Assembly: GCA_035236585.1 (NCBI GenBank)
Contig: CP141128.1
Span: 29,479,618-29,543,617 of the forward strand
From: Warburgia ugandensis
Taxonomy: Eukaryota > Streptophyta > Magnoliopsida > Canellales > Canellaceae
Reading direction: 5' to 3'
DNA: 64,000 bases
Shown: positions 12,118-24,138 of the stretch, piece by piece
How positions within the stretch are numbered: position 1 is the first letter of the stretch
Layout: each line of letters opens with the position of its first letter
Program-made: the position numbers and the translations under genes
The notes under the pieces: generated by a model
The model's database searches: none
The model's input: the letters and a program-made list of their open reading frames with translations, nothing else
Told to the model about the DNA's origin: nothing

Positions 12118-12967
12118 ATTATAAAGTTCTAAAGGCATACAATGGTAAACAAAGGTCCCTAATGGGTAGGTGAGGCTAGTCTTGTCCTAGTCCTCAAGTG
12201 CTATAGGTATCCATTAGGAAAATAGTAATAACTATGACCATCATACCTTTCTAACATTTGGTTTATGAATGGAAGGTAAAAGTGGTCTTTCCTTGTGACT
12301 AAGTTCAATTTTTGATAATCTATACAAACTCACCAGCCAGTGGTTACGATTGGGGATTAACTCATGATCCTCATTTCAAATTACCATGACTCTAGACTTC
12401 TTGAGGACAACCTAAACTGGGCTAACCCAAGTGTTTTCAAATGTAGGGTAGATGACACCAACATCTAAATGGGCAAGTGAGGGTACTCTTGTCCTGGTTT
12501 TTAGGTGCTATAGGGATTTGGTTATACCAGAAGTATCCACTAGGAAAATAGTAATAACTATGACTGTCTAACCTTTCTAGCATTTGGTTTATGAATGGAA
12601 GGGGAAAGTGGTCTTTCCTTGTGATCGAGTTCAATTTTGGATAATCTATACAAACTCACCATTTGGTGGTCATACGATTGGGGATTAACTCATTATCCTC
12701 ATTTCAAATTACCGTGACTCCAGACTTCTTTGGGACAACCTGAACTAGGCTAATTGAAGTGTTGTGAGATATAGGGTAGATGACATCAACATCAAAGAGT
12801 TTAAGGACTTCGTCATATTAGGGTTTAGTCTCCTCTATGTTTTCCTAAATGGTTTAACATTTTCCTCTAGATGAATTCTATGCATACACACAGAAGGGTT
12901 AATCTCTTTGATGTCAGCTATGGTCCACCCTAAGGTCGTCTTATGTTCTCTAAGAACATCAAGGAGC
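12118..12967 (-). pseudogene. Athila RT N-half with internal tandem duplication (E1)
   Basis: From right to left the minus strand shows GKLLDVLREHKTT, GWTIADIKEINPS, VCMHRIHLEENVKP, PNMTK, VVPKKSGVTV, NELIPNR, VCIDYPKLN, TRKDHFPLPFI, NQMLERL and YNQIPIAP, ending at a TCPF or TYPLGTF motif. These are the connector and RT fingers/palm of Athila pol. A 328-bp unit is present twice (about 12,131-12,462 and 12,463-12,790), so motifs from VVPKKSG to TCPF occur twice. Several stops are in frame. A near-identical second copy of the whole piece lies at 22,835-23,684. Confidence 0.88.
12131..12790. repeat. 328-bp tandem duplication within RT
   Basis: Two head-to-tail units with period 328, measured from CTCATGATCC at 12,361 against CTCATTATCC at 12,689 and GATGACACCA at 12,451 against GATGACATCA at 12,779. 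The units differ at many bases, so the duplication is old. It predates the 10.7-kb duplication, because the 22,8xx copy has both units. Confidence 0.85.
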
Positions 12968-12972
12968 TTACC
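12968..12972. repeat. Target-site duplication TTACC, left
   Basis: TTACC here and at 40,801-40,805 bracket the 27.8-kb insertion. Read on the minus strand, E1 coding sequence ends in GGTAA on the right (motif DKEQEG) and resumes with GGTAAG on the left (motif GKLLDVL), as expected for a 5-bp duplication. Confidence 0.75.
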
Positions 12973-13421
12973 TCCGGCGACATGGAATTTCAGAACAGGA
13001 AAGGGCTCACCCACTAGCGATGGGCATCACTCCAAACCTCCCAGGTAAGCCCCCACCCCTTCCTGTGTAGTTTTCCTTCTTCCCTGCCCAGATCCATGCT
13101 AGATCTGGGTATTTTTCGGCTGGGAAAATGCCGTGGAAACCCAAGAAGATGGGTTTCCTCCAGAACCTATCAAAACCCGTTGTCATTGGTACGAACCCCA
13201 TGACACACATGAGTGACGCGACCCCTGGGGCGACTGGTACACGCACAGTCCCAGTTTCGACCGGGACACATGAGCGCCCCGGGAGCTAAGGTGCACCGTG
13301 CTTGGCCAAAGACGCGTTTGTGCGACGCCATGCAGTACTCGCATCATAGCGCATCGCTTGGGCATGCATGTGGTGTGCGAACACAATCATTGGCACGGCC
13401 TTCAGGCATGCATGACGTATG
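12973..13421 (+). mobile_element. C-type LTR, left fragment (5'-truncated)
   Basis: This GC-richer stretch resembles the U5 part of the B-type LTR (57,150-57,720 read on the minus strand). Shared features are CTCCGGC, a GGTAAGC, CAGATCCATG, TAGATCTGG, and later GGGAGCT, CGCATCATAGCGC and GGCATGCATG. The LTR continues at 39,202. It starts directly at the TTACC target site without the TG terminus or U3, so about the first third is missing. ORFs on both strands here (up to 174 aa) are incidental LTR sequence. Confidence 0.6.
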
Positions 13422-13835
13422 TGTAATGGCCCCAATTTTTGTAATATTAAAATCCCATGAAAAGTTCAGTTTTAAAGATAAGGGCATTTTGGTCATTTCA
13501 CTAGTCACCTTGATTGAACCGAGAAACTTGGTCCTGAAAATGGTGTCATTAGATGCGTCTCGGAAAAAGGAATCCAACGAACCAAAATCACTCAAAACGG
13601 AGTTAAAATGTGCAAGTTATGGCTCTTTGAAGTTCAGGGCCAAAATTGTAATTTTCACAAAAACGGATTTAACTGCAAAACACAGGGCCCGTTTTGATAC
13701 GGGCACCCTTCATCTTCCACCTCCTAGAGAGTTCTAGAACGGCGGTGATTGGAGGGGAAATCACTGCCATTCTGGAGGTTTCTCCACCACCATTTAAAGG
13801 CGGTGAGAGCCCCCTCCAGAACCCTCTCTTAACTC

Positions 13836-13843
13836 TATAAATA
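13836..13843 (+). promoter_or_regulatory. TATA box of A0 LTR
   Basis: TATAAATA, framed by an inverted repeat (CTCTAT, AA, ATAGAG). The same box is found in the other A LTRs at 18,009-18,016 (minus), 24,554-24,561, 27,961-27,968 and 36,700-36,707. It would place transcription start near 13,870, about 450 bp into the LTR. Confidence 0.7.
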
Positions 13844-14089
13844 GAGCTCTTGGGCGCCTCTAATGGCAGCCCAAAACATTGAAGAAAAACCGTTGAGGAG
13901 CAGTGACCAAGAGAAGAAAACGTGGAGAGAAAACCGGCAACGAAGCAGGTATGCCCAAAAACTCCCCAAACCCATCTCACCCATAGTCCTAGGCTCAGTT
14001 TCCCTAGGTTTTTGCATGAAAATCCATCGGGAATAGGACTCTAGGGAGTCACCAAGGACCCTGGGAGGTCCCCAGGGCTGCACTGGTTC

Positions 14090-14360
14090 CTCAGGGATGA
14101 ACCAGGGCATCCCAAGGATGCCCCGGTCCCCCAATGATCGAAACGCCCCAGACGGACGAGACGCGTCAAACGCGGCTGAGAGGAAACCAACGAGCGCGTC
14201 CGTAGACACGCCCGCTAAAGAGGAAGACGGGCGGAGAGTACCGTGCGTCTGCAGACGCGCCCGCTGAGGCGCATGCTGTAGACGCACAGCGCGCTAGAAG
14301 TGCGTCATTTTTTCCGTTCCTTAAGGAAGCTAGGGCGCATGACGCAGTCGCGCAGCGCCC
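14090..14360 (+). repeat. CpG-rich zone of the A LTR
   Basis: A local burst of CG dinucleotides in otherwise AT-rich sequence, with repeated GACGCGCCCGCT-like words and a near-perfect palindrome around 14,243-14,260. Equivalent zones lie at about 17,490-17,700, 24,830-25,080, 28,130-28,380 and 37,010-37,230. It lies downstream of the TATA box, so in transcribed R/U5. Confidence 0.65.
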
Positions 14361-15781
14361 TAGCATTCCGTTTTTGTTTTTCATTTTTAATACTCTATGT
14401 ACATACGACACTAAAACGCTTATAAGTTGAGATCTATAGCTCCGATTGAGGCGCTGCAAAAGACGTTGTGTCCGTGTCGACGGCGCGGACACATCAAAAC
14501 TATAAAATCCTTGATCAAGGCCCAATCAAAGGTGGGCATGACCCTTAGAATAGGATGGTGGCGCGTGGCCACTAGAACGTTGGAAAACTGAGGATACCAA
14601 GGCCCAATTAGGACCTTAGGACACCCATAGGCATAGGGATGGACCCCTAATGCCTAATTAATAATACCAATTACTCTAAAACACATAAAAGATTTGCCAA
14701 ACTAACCTTAATTCCTCAAACAATGTTAAGGAGCGTCCGAGGACAAAAGGGTTAGCGCGACCTAGCCAGGTAGGTGCTCTATCACTATTAGATTCTTTTA
14801 AAAGAACTATTATTGTTTTGAGAACATATGTTTTAAATATATGACTTGTTTAGCATGACTTATTTCAGCATGCATGTGATAAATGCTTTGTACATAGACA
14901 TGTTTTGTAAAATGATTGCATATACAATTATGCACATATATGTTTTGCAAACAAGTGCATACACTGCATGATTTAAGTACCTGCAAAGATTGCATGTCCT
15001 TGAGGGTTGCCAAAAGACGTTGGAGTGCCGAGGGCTAGGCAGTTGTGAGGAACCCAAAGAGGATAGGTTTTGAAAAGTGGTTTTGGCTTATTTGATCTTA
15101 TGTGATTTGGGCTAGAAAGCTCGTGGGTGCTATGCCGAGCGGTCTGGGTTGCCCACCCGGGCTCTACCACTATTAGGTGGATGGGTACCAAGCCCAAAAA
15201 GAGGCAAGTCCCTACATCGACTGCATGTGGTACAGGGGGCTACCACTAGTGTCACGCCACTGGGTCGACGTGTTATAGGCCCAGTGGAGGCTATGACCAA
15301 GTGTCCTCAGGTACCCGGGGACCACACGGCGAGGAGGTCGTGGGCATAGTCGACCCTATGGTTTGAGGATTTATGTGCATTGCATATGGCATGATATGAG
15401 GTTGGTCGACCATACCATACTAGAGATCCATGAGTTGGATTCCATGAAGCATTTTATGCATATCATGATGTTATGATATATATGTATATGATACTTTCGA
15501 TTTTGGATTATATGATCCTTTAAGTCGTTAGTATTTCAGTTTGACAAAGGATTTTGATGTCGATATTGAACTTGAGTATTCAGACATGCACATGTTTTGG
15601 AAAGAGCATATGATTTTAAAATATCGCATGCATTATAAAACTAGTAGTGATAGACTCCTACTGAGTATAGTATATACTCACCCTATCCTTAACATTTTTC
15701 AGGATAGTTCCACTCATAAATAGAAGACGTCTCAGGAGATATTCGTGCTACGAGCAAGTGAATCAAAAAGAAGAAAGTTAT

Positions 15782-15786
15782 ACATG
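15782..15786. repeat. Target-site duplication ACATG, left
   Basis: ACATG here and at 38,899-38,903 flank the block 15,787-38,898 exactly. Joining the flanks across the block restores the continuous A0 LTR. Confidence 0.85.
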
Positions 15787-18432
15787 TGTGACGACCTGGG
15801 TTTTCTCATGTGTTTTTAAATGCAATACCTAATTTCCTAAGGTGGGATGCATCCCTATTTGAAAACCATTCTATAAAATCCATGCAATGCAGCGGAAAAC
15901 CTTTAGTTTTAAACTCATTTTTGAAAACCCCGAGTGTCATTTGCTTTCACAACCACCAAAGTGGTTTTTTTGAAAAACATCAGAAATCATAAATATTTTT
16001 CCCCAGGTCTTTCTAGTCACAGCACACAGCCCAACTGTAATTAAATACAACTTCATGTCCAAAGGGTTGAGAGTTTACTTACATGTATAACTTTCTTCTT
16101 TTTGATTCACTTGCTCGTAGCAGTAATATCTCCTGAGACGTCTTCTATTTATGAGTGGAACTATCCTGAAAAATGTTAAGGATAGGGTGAGTATATACTA
16201 TACTCAGTAGGAGTCTATCACTACTAGTTTTATAATGCATGCGATGTTTTAAAATCATATGCTCTTTCCAAAACATGTGCATGTCTGAATTCTCATGTTC
16301 AATATCGACATCAAAATCCATTGTCAAACTGAAATACTAACGACTTAAAGGATCATATAATCCAAAATCGAAAGTATCATATACGTATATATCATTATAT
16401 GCATAAGATGCTTCATGGAATCCAACTCGTGGATATCTATCATGGTATGGTCGACCAACCTCATCTCATGCCATATGCAATGCACATAAATCATCAAACC
16501 ATACGGTCCACTATGCCCACGACCTCCTCGCCATGTGGTCCCCGGGTACCTGAGGACACTCGGTCATAACCTCCACGGGGCCTATGACACATCGACCCAG
16601 TGTCGTGACACCAGTGGTAGCCCCCTGTACCACATGCAGTTGACGTAGGGACTTGCCTCTTTTTGGGCGTGGTACCCATCCACCTATTAGTGGTAGAGGC
16701 CGGGTGGCCAACCCAGACCCCTCGGCATAGCACCCACGGGCTTACTTGCCCAAATCACATAAGATTAAAGAAGCCAAAACCTCTTGTTAAAACTTGTCCT
16801 CTTTGGGTCCCTCACAACTGCCTGGCCCTCAGCACTCCAGCATCTTTTGGCAACCCTCAAGGACATGCAATCTTTACAAGTACTCAAATCATGCAATGTA
16901 TGCACTTGTTTGCAACCCATATATGTGCATAATGCATATGCAATCATTTCAAAACATGGCTATGTACAAAGCATTTGTCATGCATGCTGAATTAAGTCAT
17001 GCAAATCAAGTCATATATTTAAATCATATGTTCTCAAAATAATAATAGTTTTTTTAAAAGAATCTAATAGTGATAGAGCACCTACCTGGCTAGGTCGCGC
17101 TAACCCATTTGTCCTCGTACGCTCCTGAACATGGTTTGGGGACTCAAGGTTAGTTTGACCCATCTTTTATGGGTTTTAGAGTAGTTGGGTCTTATTACAT
17201 AGGCATTAGGGGTCCATCCCTATGCCTATGGGTGTCCTAAGGTCCTAATTGGGCCTTAGCATTATCAATTTTCCAAAGGTCTAGTGGCCACGCGCCACCC
17301 TCCTATTCTAAGGGTCATGGCCACCTTTGATTGGGCCTTGATCAGAGATTTTATAGTTTGGATATGTCCGCATCGTCGACACGGACACAACGCCTTTGGC
17401 GGCGCCTCAATCGGAGCTCTAGATCTCAAGTCATAAGCATTTTAGTGTCGTATGTACATAGTGTCTTTAAAGACAAAAAGACGGAATGATAGGGCGCTGC
17501 GCGTCTGCGACGTGTGCCCTGACTTCCTTAAGGAACCAAAAATTGTCGCGCCGCTAGCGCATTGCATGTCATCGGCCTGCGCCTCAGCGGGCGCATCTGC
17601 AGACGCGCGGTACTTCTCCGCCCGTCCTTCTCTTTAGCGGGCACGTCCCTGGACGCGCCCGTTTGGTTTTTCAAACAGCGACGACGTGGAACGTTCTGAC
17701 TGGAATGTTCCGTCGTCTGGGGGACCGGGGCGTCCTCAGGACACCTTGGTTCGACCCCTGTCAAACCAGTGCGGCCCAAGGAACGTCCCTGGGTCCTTGG
17801 TGGCTCTCCTGGGCTCCGTTTTGCATGGTTTTTCATGCAAAAACTTAGGAAAATTGACCTTGGAACTATGTGGGAGATGGGTTTTGAGCGATCTCGGACG
17901 TACCTGGCTTGTTGTTGGGTTTTTCTCCTCATTTTCCCCTCTAGGCCACTGCTCCATGATGGGTTTTCTCCAAGGTTTTGGGCTGCCATTAGAGGCACCC
18001 AAGAGCTCTATTTATAGAGCTAAGAGAGGGTTCTGGAGGGGGTTCTCACCGCCTTTGAATGGCGGTGGAGAAACCTCCAGAATGGCTGTGATTTCTCCTC
18101 CAATCAATGCCGTTCTAGAACCTTTTAGAGGTTGAAGACGATGGGGTGCCCGTATCAAAACGGGCCCCTATGTTTTTCAGGTTAAGTCGTTTTTGTGAAA
18201 ATTACAGTTTTGCCCCTCAAATTCAAAGGGCCATAACTTGCTCATTTTAACTCCGTTTTGGGTGATTTTGGTCTCGTTGGATTCCTTTTTCCGAGGCGCA
18301 TCTAATGGAACCATTTTTAGGACCAAATTCCTGGGTTTAGTCAAGGAAACTAGTGAAATGACCAAAATGCCCTTATCTTTAAAATTGAACTTTTCATGGG
18401 ATTTTAATATTACAAAAATTGGGGTCAATACA
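15787..18432 (-). mobile_element. A-type LTR, full length, minus (3' LTR of A1)
   Basis: On the plus strand it starts TGTGACGACC and ends GGGGTCAATACA, the reverse complement of TGTA...GTCACA. It is 2,646 bp, with a minus-strand TATA box at 18,009-18,016. A polypurine tract (plus strand CCCCCTTAA) follows at 18,439-18,447, making this the 3' LTR of a minus-strand copy whose internal region is 18,433-21,449. It is inverted relative to the adjacent A0 LTR. ORFs on both strands in the box around 16,490-16,740 recur in every LTR copy and follow from sequence conservation; I do not regard them as genes. Confidence 0.85.
18009..18016 (-). promoter_or_regulatory. TATA box of the minus A LTR
   Basis: The plus strand reads TATTTATA inside the inverted repeat AGCTCTAT, TT, ATAGAGCT. 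It lies about 420 bp from the LTR start at 18,432. Confidence 0.65.
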
Positions 18433-21400
18433 TTATCACCCCCTTAAAAGAATTTCGTCCTCGAAATTCCATAACTTGTTATTTTCCAGGTATTTGTCTC
18501 TTAGATGATTTCTTGGTGAATGCATTCCCCTTTAGGAATCAATTCTAGGTTCATCCTCAATTTATTATTTCCATTGTTCCTCCTATAAGGCCTCACCTAT
18601 AAGGGCCTATTTTCGCTGCGTACTCTGATGCAGCGCCATACTCTCGTATGTGCCGATTTAGCAATACTGTTTCCTAGCGGTACTTCATCTATCTTGAATT
18701 TCTTAGATTCCTATACTTATCTCATCATGTATAAGATAGTCTCCTCGTAAGATCATGCTTCTTTGCTCATGCATATACTTCTTTCAAGATCATATTATCT
18801 TATTTCTCCTTTTTTGAACATCATAGGATAATCCTTTTCATCTAGTGGTCTCTTTCATTATCCACAAGTCCAAAAAGTTACTTCTTTCTATTGTGTCTAA
18901 CTTTGCTTCTTACCCTTGTCTCCAAGATACTTCAATAACTGATATGGTATCATATGCTTTATAGCCAAACTCTTACTTAACTTTGAATTTCAACTGTCTA
19001 TCGTTTTTCATATGTGGCTTGATTTCCTTGACCAAGGTTTCATTCGAAAATGAAAGCCAATTAGTAGCATCTTCCATCGAGGACCTTATTATGTACTGAA
19101 AGTAAAATGTCCTAACTCCATATCCAATTTCATAATTATTGAATTCATTAAATGCTTTTCTCCGTGAAGATTTTATCCAAACTCATGTAAAATGTTAATG
19201 GTCGATTCTTCATTATGGGTCAAATGTTTTCGTCCAGAGGCCTATCTCACTATTCTCATCCATTTGTCATTAGGATTTTCAATAATGTTCCCATTCATGC
19301 AAGGCAAAAAGTCTCTTATAACCGAGTACCTTTACTAGGTCATGATTGAATCCTTCATCATCCTCTTTGTCCTTTCTTTGCTTGATGGTTTTCTTCGTTA
19401 CCTTCTAGTTCAAAAGTTCTATACTCAATCTAGTCGGGTTAGTCCTTAAGAAATTCCTTTAATTGATTTTTAGTACTTGGTATATGCTTATAACAACTAA
19501 CTATTTGTCTATAGGCAATGTAACATCAAATCTCACCTTATAGTGTGCTATCCATCTCACCTTATCCCCTATGTCAATATATTGTTCAATCTTTTACCAA
19601 GGCTTTATCGTCAACCATGTAATCTGTATTGTCAGGAGGTATCCTCATAAGTAGTGATTTTCTCAATTCCTCATATTTTATTTTTCAAGTGCCTCCTTAT
19701 TTTATCTTTTAAGTGCCTTCTCATACTTAGCTTATAATAGCAATAATTCGTCTTCAATAGCGATTATATCAAATTGTACTGAAGTTGTTAACTCCACAAG
19801 TTTTACAATACTCAGATAAACATAAACATTTTCTTAGACATAGAAAGACTTTATTTGATTACCTATTGATTTCTTCCCAGATACGTTATAAATGATGGTC
19901 TTAAGATATTTGGTCTTCCAATCTATGATGGTGAGACCTCAATTTGATCCTTGATGGTACCCTACTTGCTAAATGGATAAGTTACTGTCCTAGCCTATTT
20001 CCTTTTTCAATATAACTTTATTTACTCATGTAGTGGCAAGGTGAGATATCACCAAATTTTCCTTTTTATTACATCCATTGGTGTTCCTCATAAGCTAATG
20101 GATTCGATAAGAATCTAATTGTAATATCAAACCATCTGTAGAATTTTAATTTCTAGTTGGCCACTATCCCTTTTCGAAACTTTCTTGTCGCATAATCTCC
20201 TGAAATTCGATACTTTTACTCAAAATCTTAAATCCCATATGCTTTCTCTCTATTATACGTATCCTCGCCAACTCAACTATTATTATTCATTTGTTTGATC
20301 TTCCCCCCTATAGGATTCGAGATGTTAGAATTGTATGTATAGAGTCATAATCTTCTTCTTTTGATTATTCAGTATTCATCGAATACTTATGGTTACATCT
20401 CTATCTCTTTCTCTCTTTTCTTCAATATCCATTTGGTCTACCTGGATCAATGTCTCTATATGCGTTGTTGCATATATTTGATACTGCATCTACTCCTTTA
20501 CTTAACTGATATGATAAACTGAATGCTTCTAAGAAATTCTAAACTGTCTTGAGATTATTGAAATCCTCAATTGCCTATAGCCTCAATAAAATTCATATAA
20601 TGTCTTAATAATGGCATTGATGTTTGATCATGCTATACTTCTCTTACAAGTTCATGTTAGGATTGATCTATTATCATCCTTAGTATTATCATCAAAATCT
20701 TTAGATAACTCGGTTGAGTTTACTTCCCTATCACATAATATGTCACTTGTATACATCTCTGAATTTGTTCCATAATACTCAAGTAGTTATTATTTGATAT
20801 CACTTCATTTTTCATGAGACTTCAATCAAGGTATCCAAAATTGAGCTTAGTCTTTCAGGATCTATTCCTTTGTAATCTAGTACGAGTCGTAGTCATCTCC
20901 TAATATTATCTTGCATCCTTATCCCTCTTAGATTATCATCAAAATTCTTCTCAAAGTCTGTCTCTTACATCTCTTATCATACTCATATCATATCCCTTAT
21001 GATAATGTACTCATATTCTGATATTCTTTATGATGGTAAGATAGCCATCTAGGTTCTTTGATTTTCTCACCTTTGATAAGATTGCTTTAATGCAGGTCAA
21101 CACTATCTACTAACAAGCCCAATAATCATCTTCATTCATTCATTTTCAACATAATCTGATCCTTATATGAGATTTCATCTTTGCACCACTGCACAACAAT
21201 CCTTATTTCCTATGATTTTGATAGGATTCAAGCAATCCAATATCTAAGTATTTGCTAGGACTATCTCTTTCTTCACCTATGTGTTTATGGTGAAATGTCT
21301 TGAGTCATTAATATTGTAATCCTCAAATAGAAGTAGTCATCTCTACTACTCCTATATATACTACTTCTTCTTGATTTTCTCTATTGTTCATGACCCTTGG

Positions 21401-21449
21401 ACATGTTGGACTGGCTGTGAAAGGATAAAACATGGGCTCTGATACCAAC
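18433..21449 (-). mobile_element. Noncoding internal region of A1 (LARD-like)
   Basis: This 3.0-kb region lies between a 3' LTR with polypurine tract (18,439-18,447, next to the TTTCGAGGACGAAATTC box on the minus strand) and a primer-binding site (21,435-21,447). I find no ORF of 100 aa or more and no gag, protease, RT or integrase motif on either strand. The sequence is nevertheless shared along its length with 32,897-36,282 and 52,060-55,431. The box before the polypurine tract is typical of the pol end of Tekay/Del-type gypsy elements, so the family may be a non-autonomous derivative of one, mobilised in trans. That last step is inference. Confidence 0.75.
21435..21447 (-). other. Primer-binding site, initiator tRNA-Met (A1)
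   Basis: The minus strand reads TGGTATCAGAGCC, the complement of the 3' end of plant initiator tRNA-Met, two bases inside the LTR edge at 21,450. It marks the start of the internal region and fixes the orientation. Confidence 0.85.
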
Positions 21450-21925
21450 TGTGACGACCCGAGTTTTCTCGTGCATTTTTAAATGCAATACCTAATTTCC
21501 TAAGGTGGGATGCATCCCTATTTGAAAACCATTCTATAAAAACCATGCAATGCAGCGGAAAACCTTTAGTTTTAAACTCATTTTTGAAAACCTCGAGTGT
21601 CATTTGCCTTCACAACAACCAAAGTGGTTTTTTTGAAAAACTTCATAAATCATAAATATTTTTCCCCAGGTCTTTCCAGTCACAGGACACAGCCCAACTG
21701 TAATTAAATACAACTTCATGTCCAAAGGGTTGAGAGTTTACTTACATGTATAACTTTCTTCTTTTTGATTCACTTGCTCGTAGCAGTAATATCTCCTGGG
21801 ACGTCTTCTATTTATGAGTGGAACTATCCTGAAAAATGTTAAGGATAGGGTGAGTATATACTATACTCAGTAGGAGTCTATCACTACTAGTTTTATAATG
21901 CATGTTATGTTTAAAATCATGTTAT
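21450..21925 (-). mobile_element. 5' LTR of A1, truncated
   Basis: Starts TGTGACGACCCGAG and follows the A LTR 3' end for about 475 bp. It then breaks in the ATGTTTAAAATCATG stretch and passes through a few filler bases (TATGCTATG) into the duplicated copy of the R LTR. The truncation coincides with the edge of the 10.7-kb tandem duplication. Confidence 0.75.
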
Positions 21926-22240
21926 GCTATGTTTATATATCTTCTCAGTCCAAATAGATCTAATGGTTAAGATTGAAAGTTACTAGCAATAAATGGATGG
22001 GTAATTCAAATAGGGTTTCCTAGGAAAAAGCCTTGGTTAATCAAGGATGACGCGCCACGATAACAAACATGAATTGTCTGTTGGGTGTGTTTGTCGACAC
22101 TCTCCCAGGGAAAGTGAGAGAAAGAAGGAAAAAAAGAAAATTTTGGGGAAGATTGGGTAAGTATTTTGGAGCTGGGATTTTAGGGAATGGTAGAGGACCA
22201 TGTGAAAAACATTAGGAGAATTTTTGGGAATTTTATGATC

Positions 22241-22248
22241 TATTTATA
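22241..22248 (-). promoter_or_regulatory. TATA box of duplicated R LTR piece
   Basis: TATTTATA on the plus strand, identical in position and context to 11,524-11,531 at offset 10,717. The LTR here is only a U3-side fragment. Confidence 0.5.
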
Positions 22249-22834
22249 GGGATTTTTTGAATTTTCCATGATTACATGTAATTATCATGTCCCTTTCTTT
22301 TTATTATTCAATGTTCATTGGATTCCCACTACCACCTCCATCTCCACTAGTAGGTGGTAGTGGTTTGACTCATGATTATATGTTTTCTGGCCATTGGATT
22401 CTTTTGTGGGTCCCTTGTGGGCCCTACATGTGTGGAAAGACCATTTTGCCCTTTTAATTCCAAAAATGGAGAAAATTAGTGTTTATTCCCATGAACTAAA
22501 AATTGAGTCTACATAGAGGCATTGGATTCGTATTTCTGAGTACATTCCAAATTTTTATGTCTTAGGTCTCTGTTATGAGTAAAATTATCATTTTACCCTT
22601 TTGTTCATAAAAATGTAGAAAAATAAGGGTTTTTATCCGAATTTAGAATTTGTCATGCTTATAGTCATTCTGAAGGGTTTGTTGAGTATGTTTTCAATTA
22701 TACATGTCTTATCCTTTGATTATACTTCTATGAGAGGTGCATTTTTAATCACCCTAATATTCTAGCTTGATTTTCCTTGAAAATTTTAATTTCATTATTT
22801 ATTCAATCTCCTTACAAAAGTTAGGAGTGTTACA

Positions 22835-23684
22835 ATTATAAAGTTCTAAAGGCATACAATGGTAAACAAAGGTCCCTAATGGGTAGGTGAGGCTAGTCTT
22901 GTCCTAGTCCTCAAGTGCTATAGGTATCCATTAGGAAAATAGTAATAACTATGACCATCATACCTTTCTAACATTTGGTTTATGAATGGAAGGTAAAAGT
23001 GGTCTTTCCTTGTGACTAAGTTCAATTTTTGATAATCTATACAAACTCACAAGCCAGTGGTTACGATTGGGGATTAACTCATGATCCTCATTTCAAATTA
23101 CCATGACTCTAGACTTCTTGAGGACAACCTAAACTGGGCTAACCCAAGTGTTTTCAAATGTAGGGTAGATGACACCAACATCTAAATGGGCAAGTGAGGG
23201 TACTCTTGTCCTGGTTTTTAGGTGCTATAGGGATTTGGTTATACCAGAAGTATCCACTAGGAAAATAGTAATAACTATGACTGTCTAACCTTTCTAGCAT
23301 TTGGTTTATGAATGGAAGGGGAAAGTGGTCTTTCCTTGTGATCGAGTTCAATTTTTGATAATCTATACAAACTCACCATTTGGTGGTCATACGATTGGGG
23401 ATTAACTCATTATCCTCATTTCAAATTACCGTGACTCCAGACTTCTTTGGGACAACCTAAACTAGGCTAATTGAAGTGTTGTGAGATATAGGGTAGATGA
23501 CATCAACATCAAAGAGTTTAAGGACTTCGTCATATTAGGGTTTAGTCTCCTCTATGTTTTCCTAAATGGTTTAACATTTTCCTCTAGATGAATTCTATGC
23601 ATACACACAGAAGGGTTAATCTCTTTGATGTCAGCTATGGTCCACCCTAAGGTCGTCTTATGTTCTCTAAGAACATCAAGGAGC
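22835..23684 (-). pseudogene. Athila RT N-half, duplicated copy
   Basis: A near-identical copy of 12,118-12,967 with the same 328-bp internal tandem units and stop codons. The 65-aa ORF with RKDHFPLPFI and YNQIPIAP is identical in the two copies. It is stranded inside the A-element block with no RT C-half beside it, which shows it arrived by segmental duplication and not as an independent transposon. Confidence 0.88.
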
Positions 23685-24138
23685 TTACCTCCAGCGACAT
23701 GGAATTTCAGAACGGGAAAGGGCTCACCCACTAGCGATGGGCATCACTCCAAACCTCCCAGGTAAGCCCCCACCCCTTCCTGTGTAGTTTTCCTTCTTCC
23801 CTGCCCAGATCCATGCTAGATCTGGGTATTTTTCGGCTGGGAAAATGCCGTGGAAACCCAAGAAGATGGGTTTCCTCCAGACCCTGTCAAAACCCGTTGT
23901 CATTGGGACGAACCCCAAGACACACATGAGTGATGCGACCCCTGGGGCGACTAGTACACGCACAGTCCCAGTTTCGACCGGGACACACGAGCGCCCCAGG
24001 AGCTAAGGTGCACCGTGCTTGGCCAAAGACGCGTTTGTGCGATGCCATGCAGTACTCGCATCATAGCGCATCGCTTGGGCATGCATGTGGTGTGCGAACA
24101 TAATCATTGGCACGGCCTTTAGGCGTGCATGACGTACG

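Larger units (their letters stand above)
13422..15786 (+). mobile_element. A-type solo LTR (A0), 5' part
   Basis: Starts TGTAATGGCCCC and is homologous to the full A LTRs at 15,787-18,432, 27,545-30,095 and 36,283-38,898. It stops at TTATACATG, and the missing last 298 bp are at 38,904-39,201, so A0 is one LTR cut by a later insertion (ACATG duplicated). It sits in the C LTR with a flanking GTATG on the left and GTACA on the right; the left flank reads GTACG in the duplicated copy at 24,134. Layout: TATA box at 13,836, a CpG-rich zone at about 14,090-14,360, a hairpin at 14,467-14,493, then AT-rich U5. No gene is seen. With the next LTR it forms a giant inverted repeat. Confidence 0.8.

Noticed and set aside
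13213..14525. ORFs of 103-174 aa on both strands
   Set aside because: They lie in C and A LTR sequence (U3 to CpG-rich U5), overlap one another on opposite strands, recur only because the LTR recurs, and show no domain.
15149..15349. Repeated 60-89-aa ORF seen in every A LTR (also near 16,511, 29,091, 31,950, 37,978)
   Set aside because: Open in both strands and several frames of a conserved GC-richer box. The reading frames and ends vary between copies, so conservation looks nucleotide-level, not protein-level.
21435..21447. Possible tRNA gene fragments at TGGTATCAGAGCC sites
   Set aside because: Only the 13-18 bases complementary to a tRNA 3' end are present and they sit two bases from LTR ends, so they are primer-binding sites.
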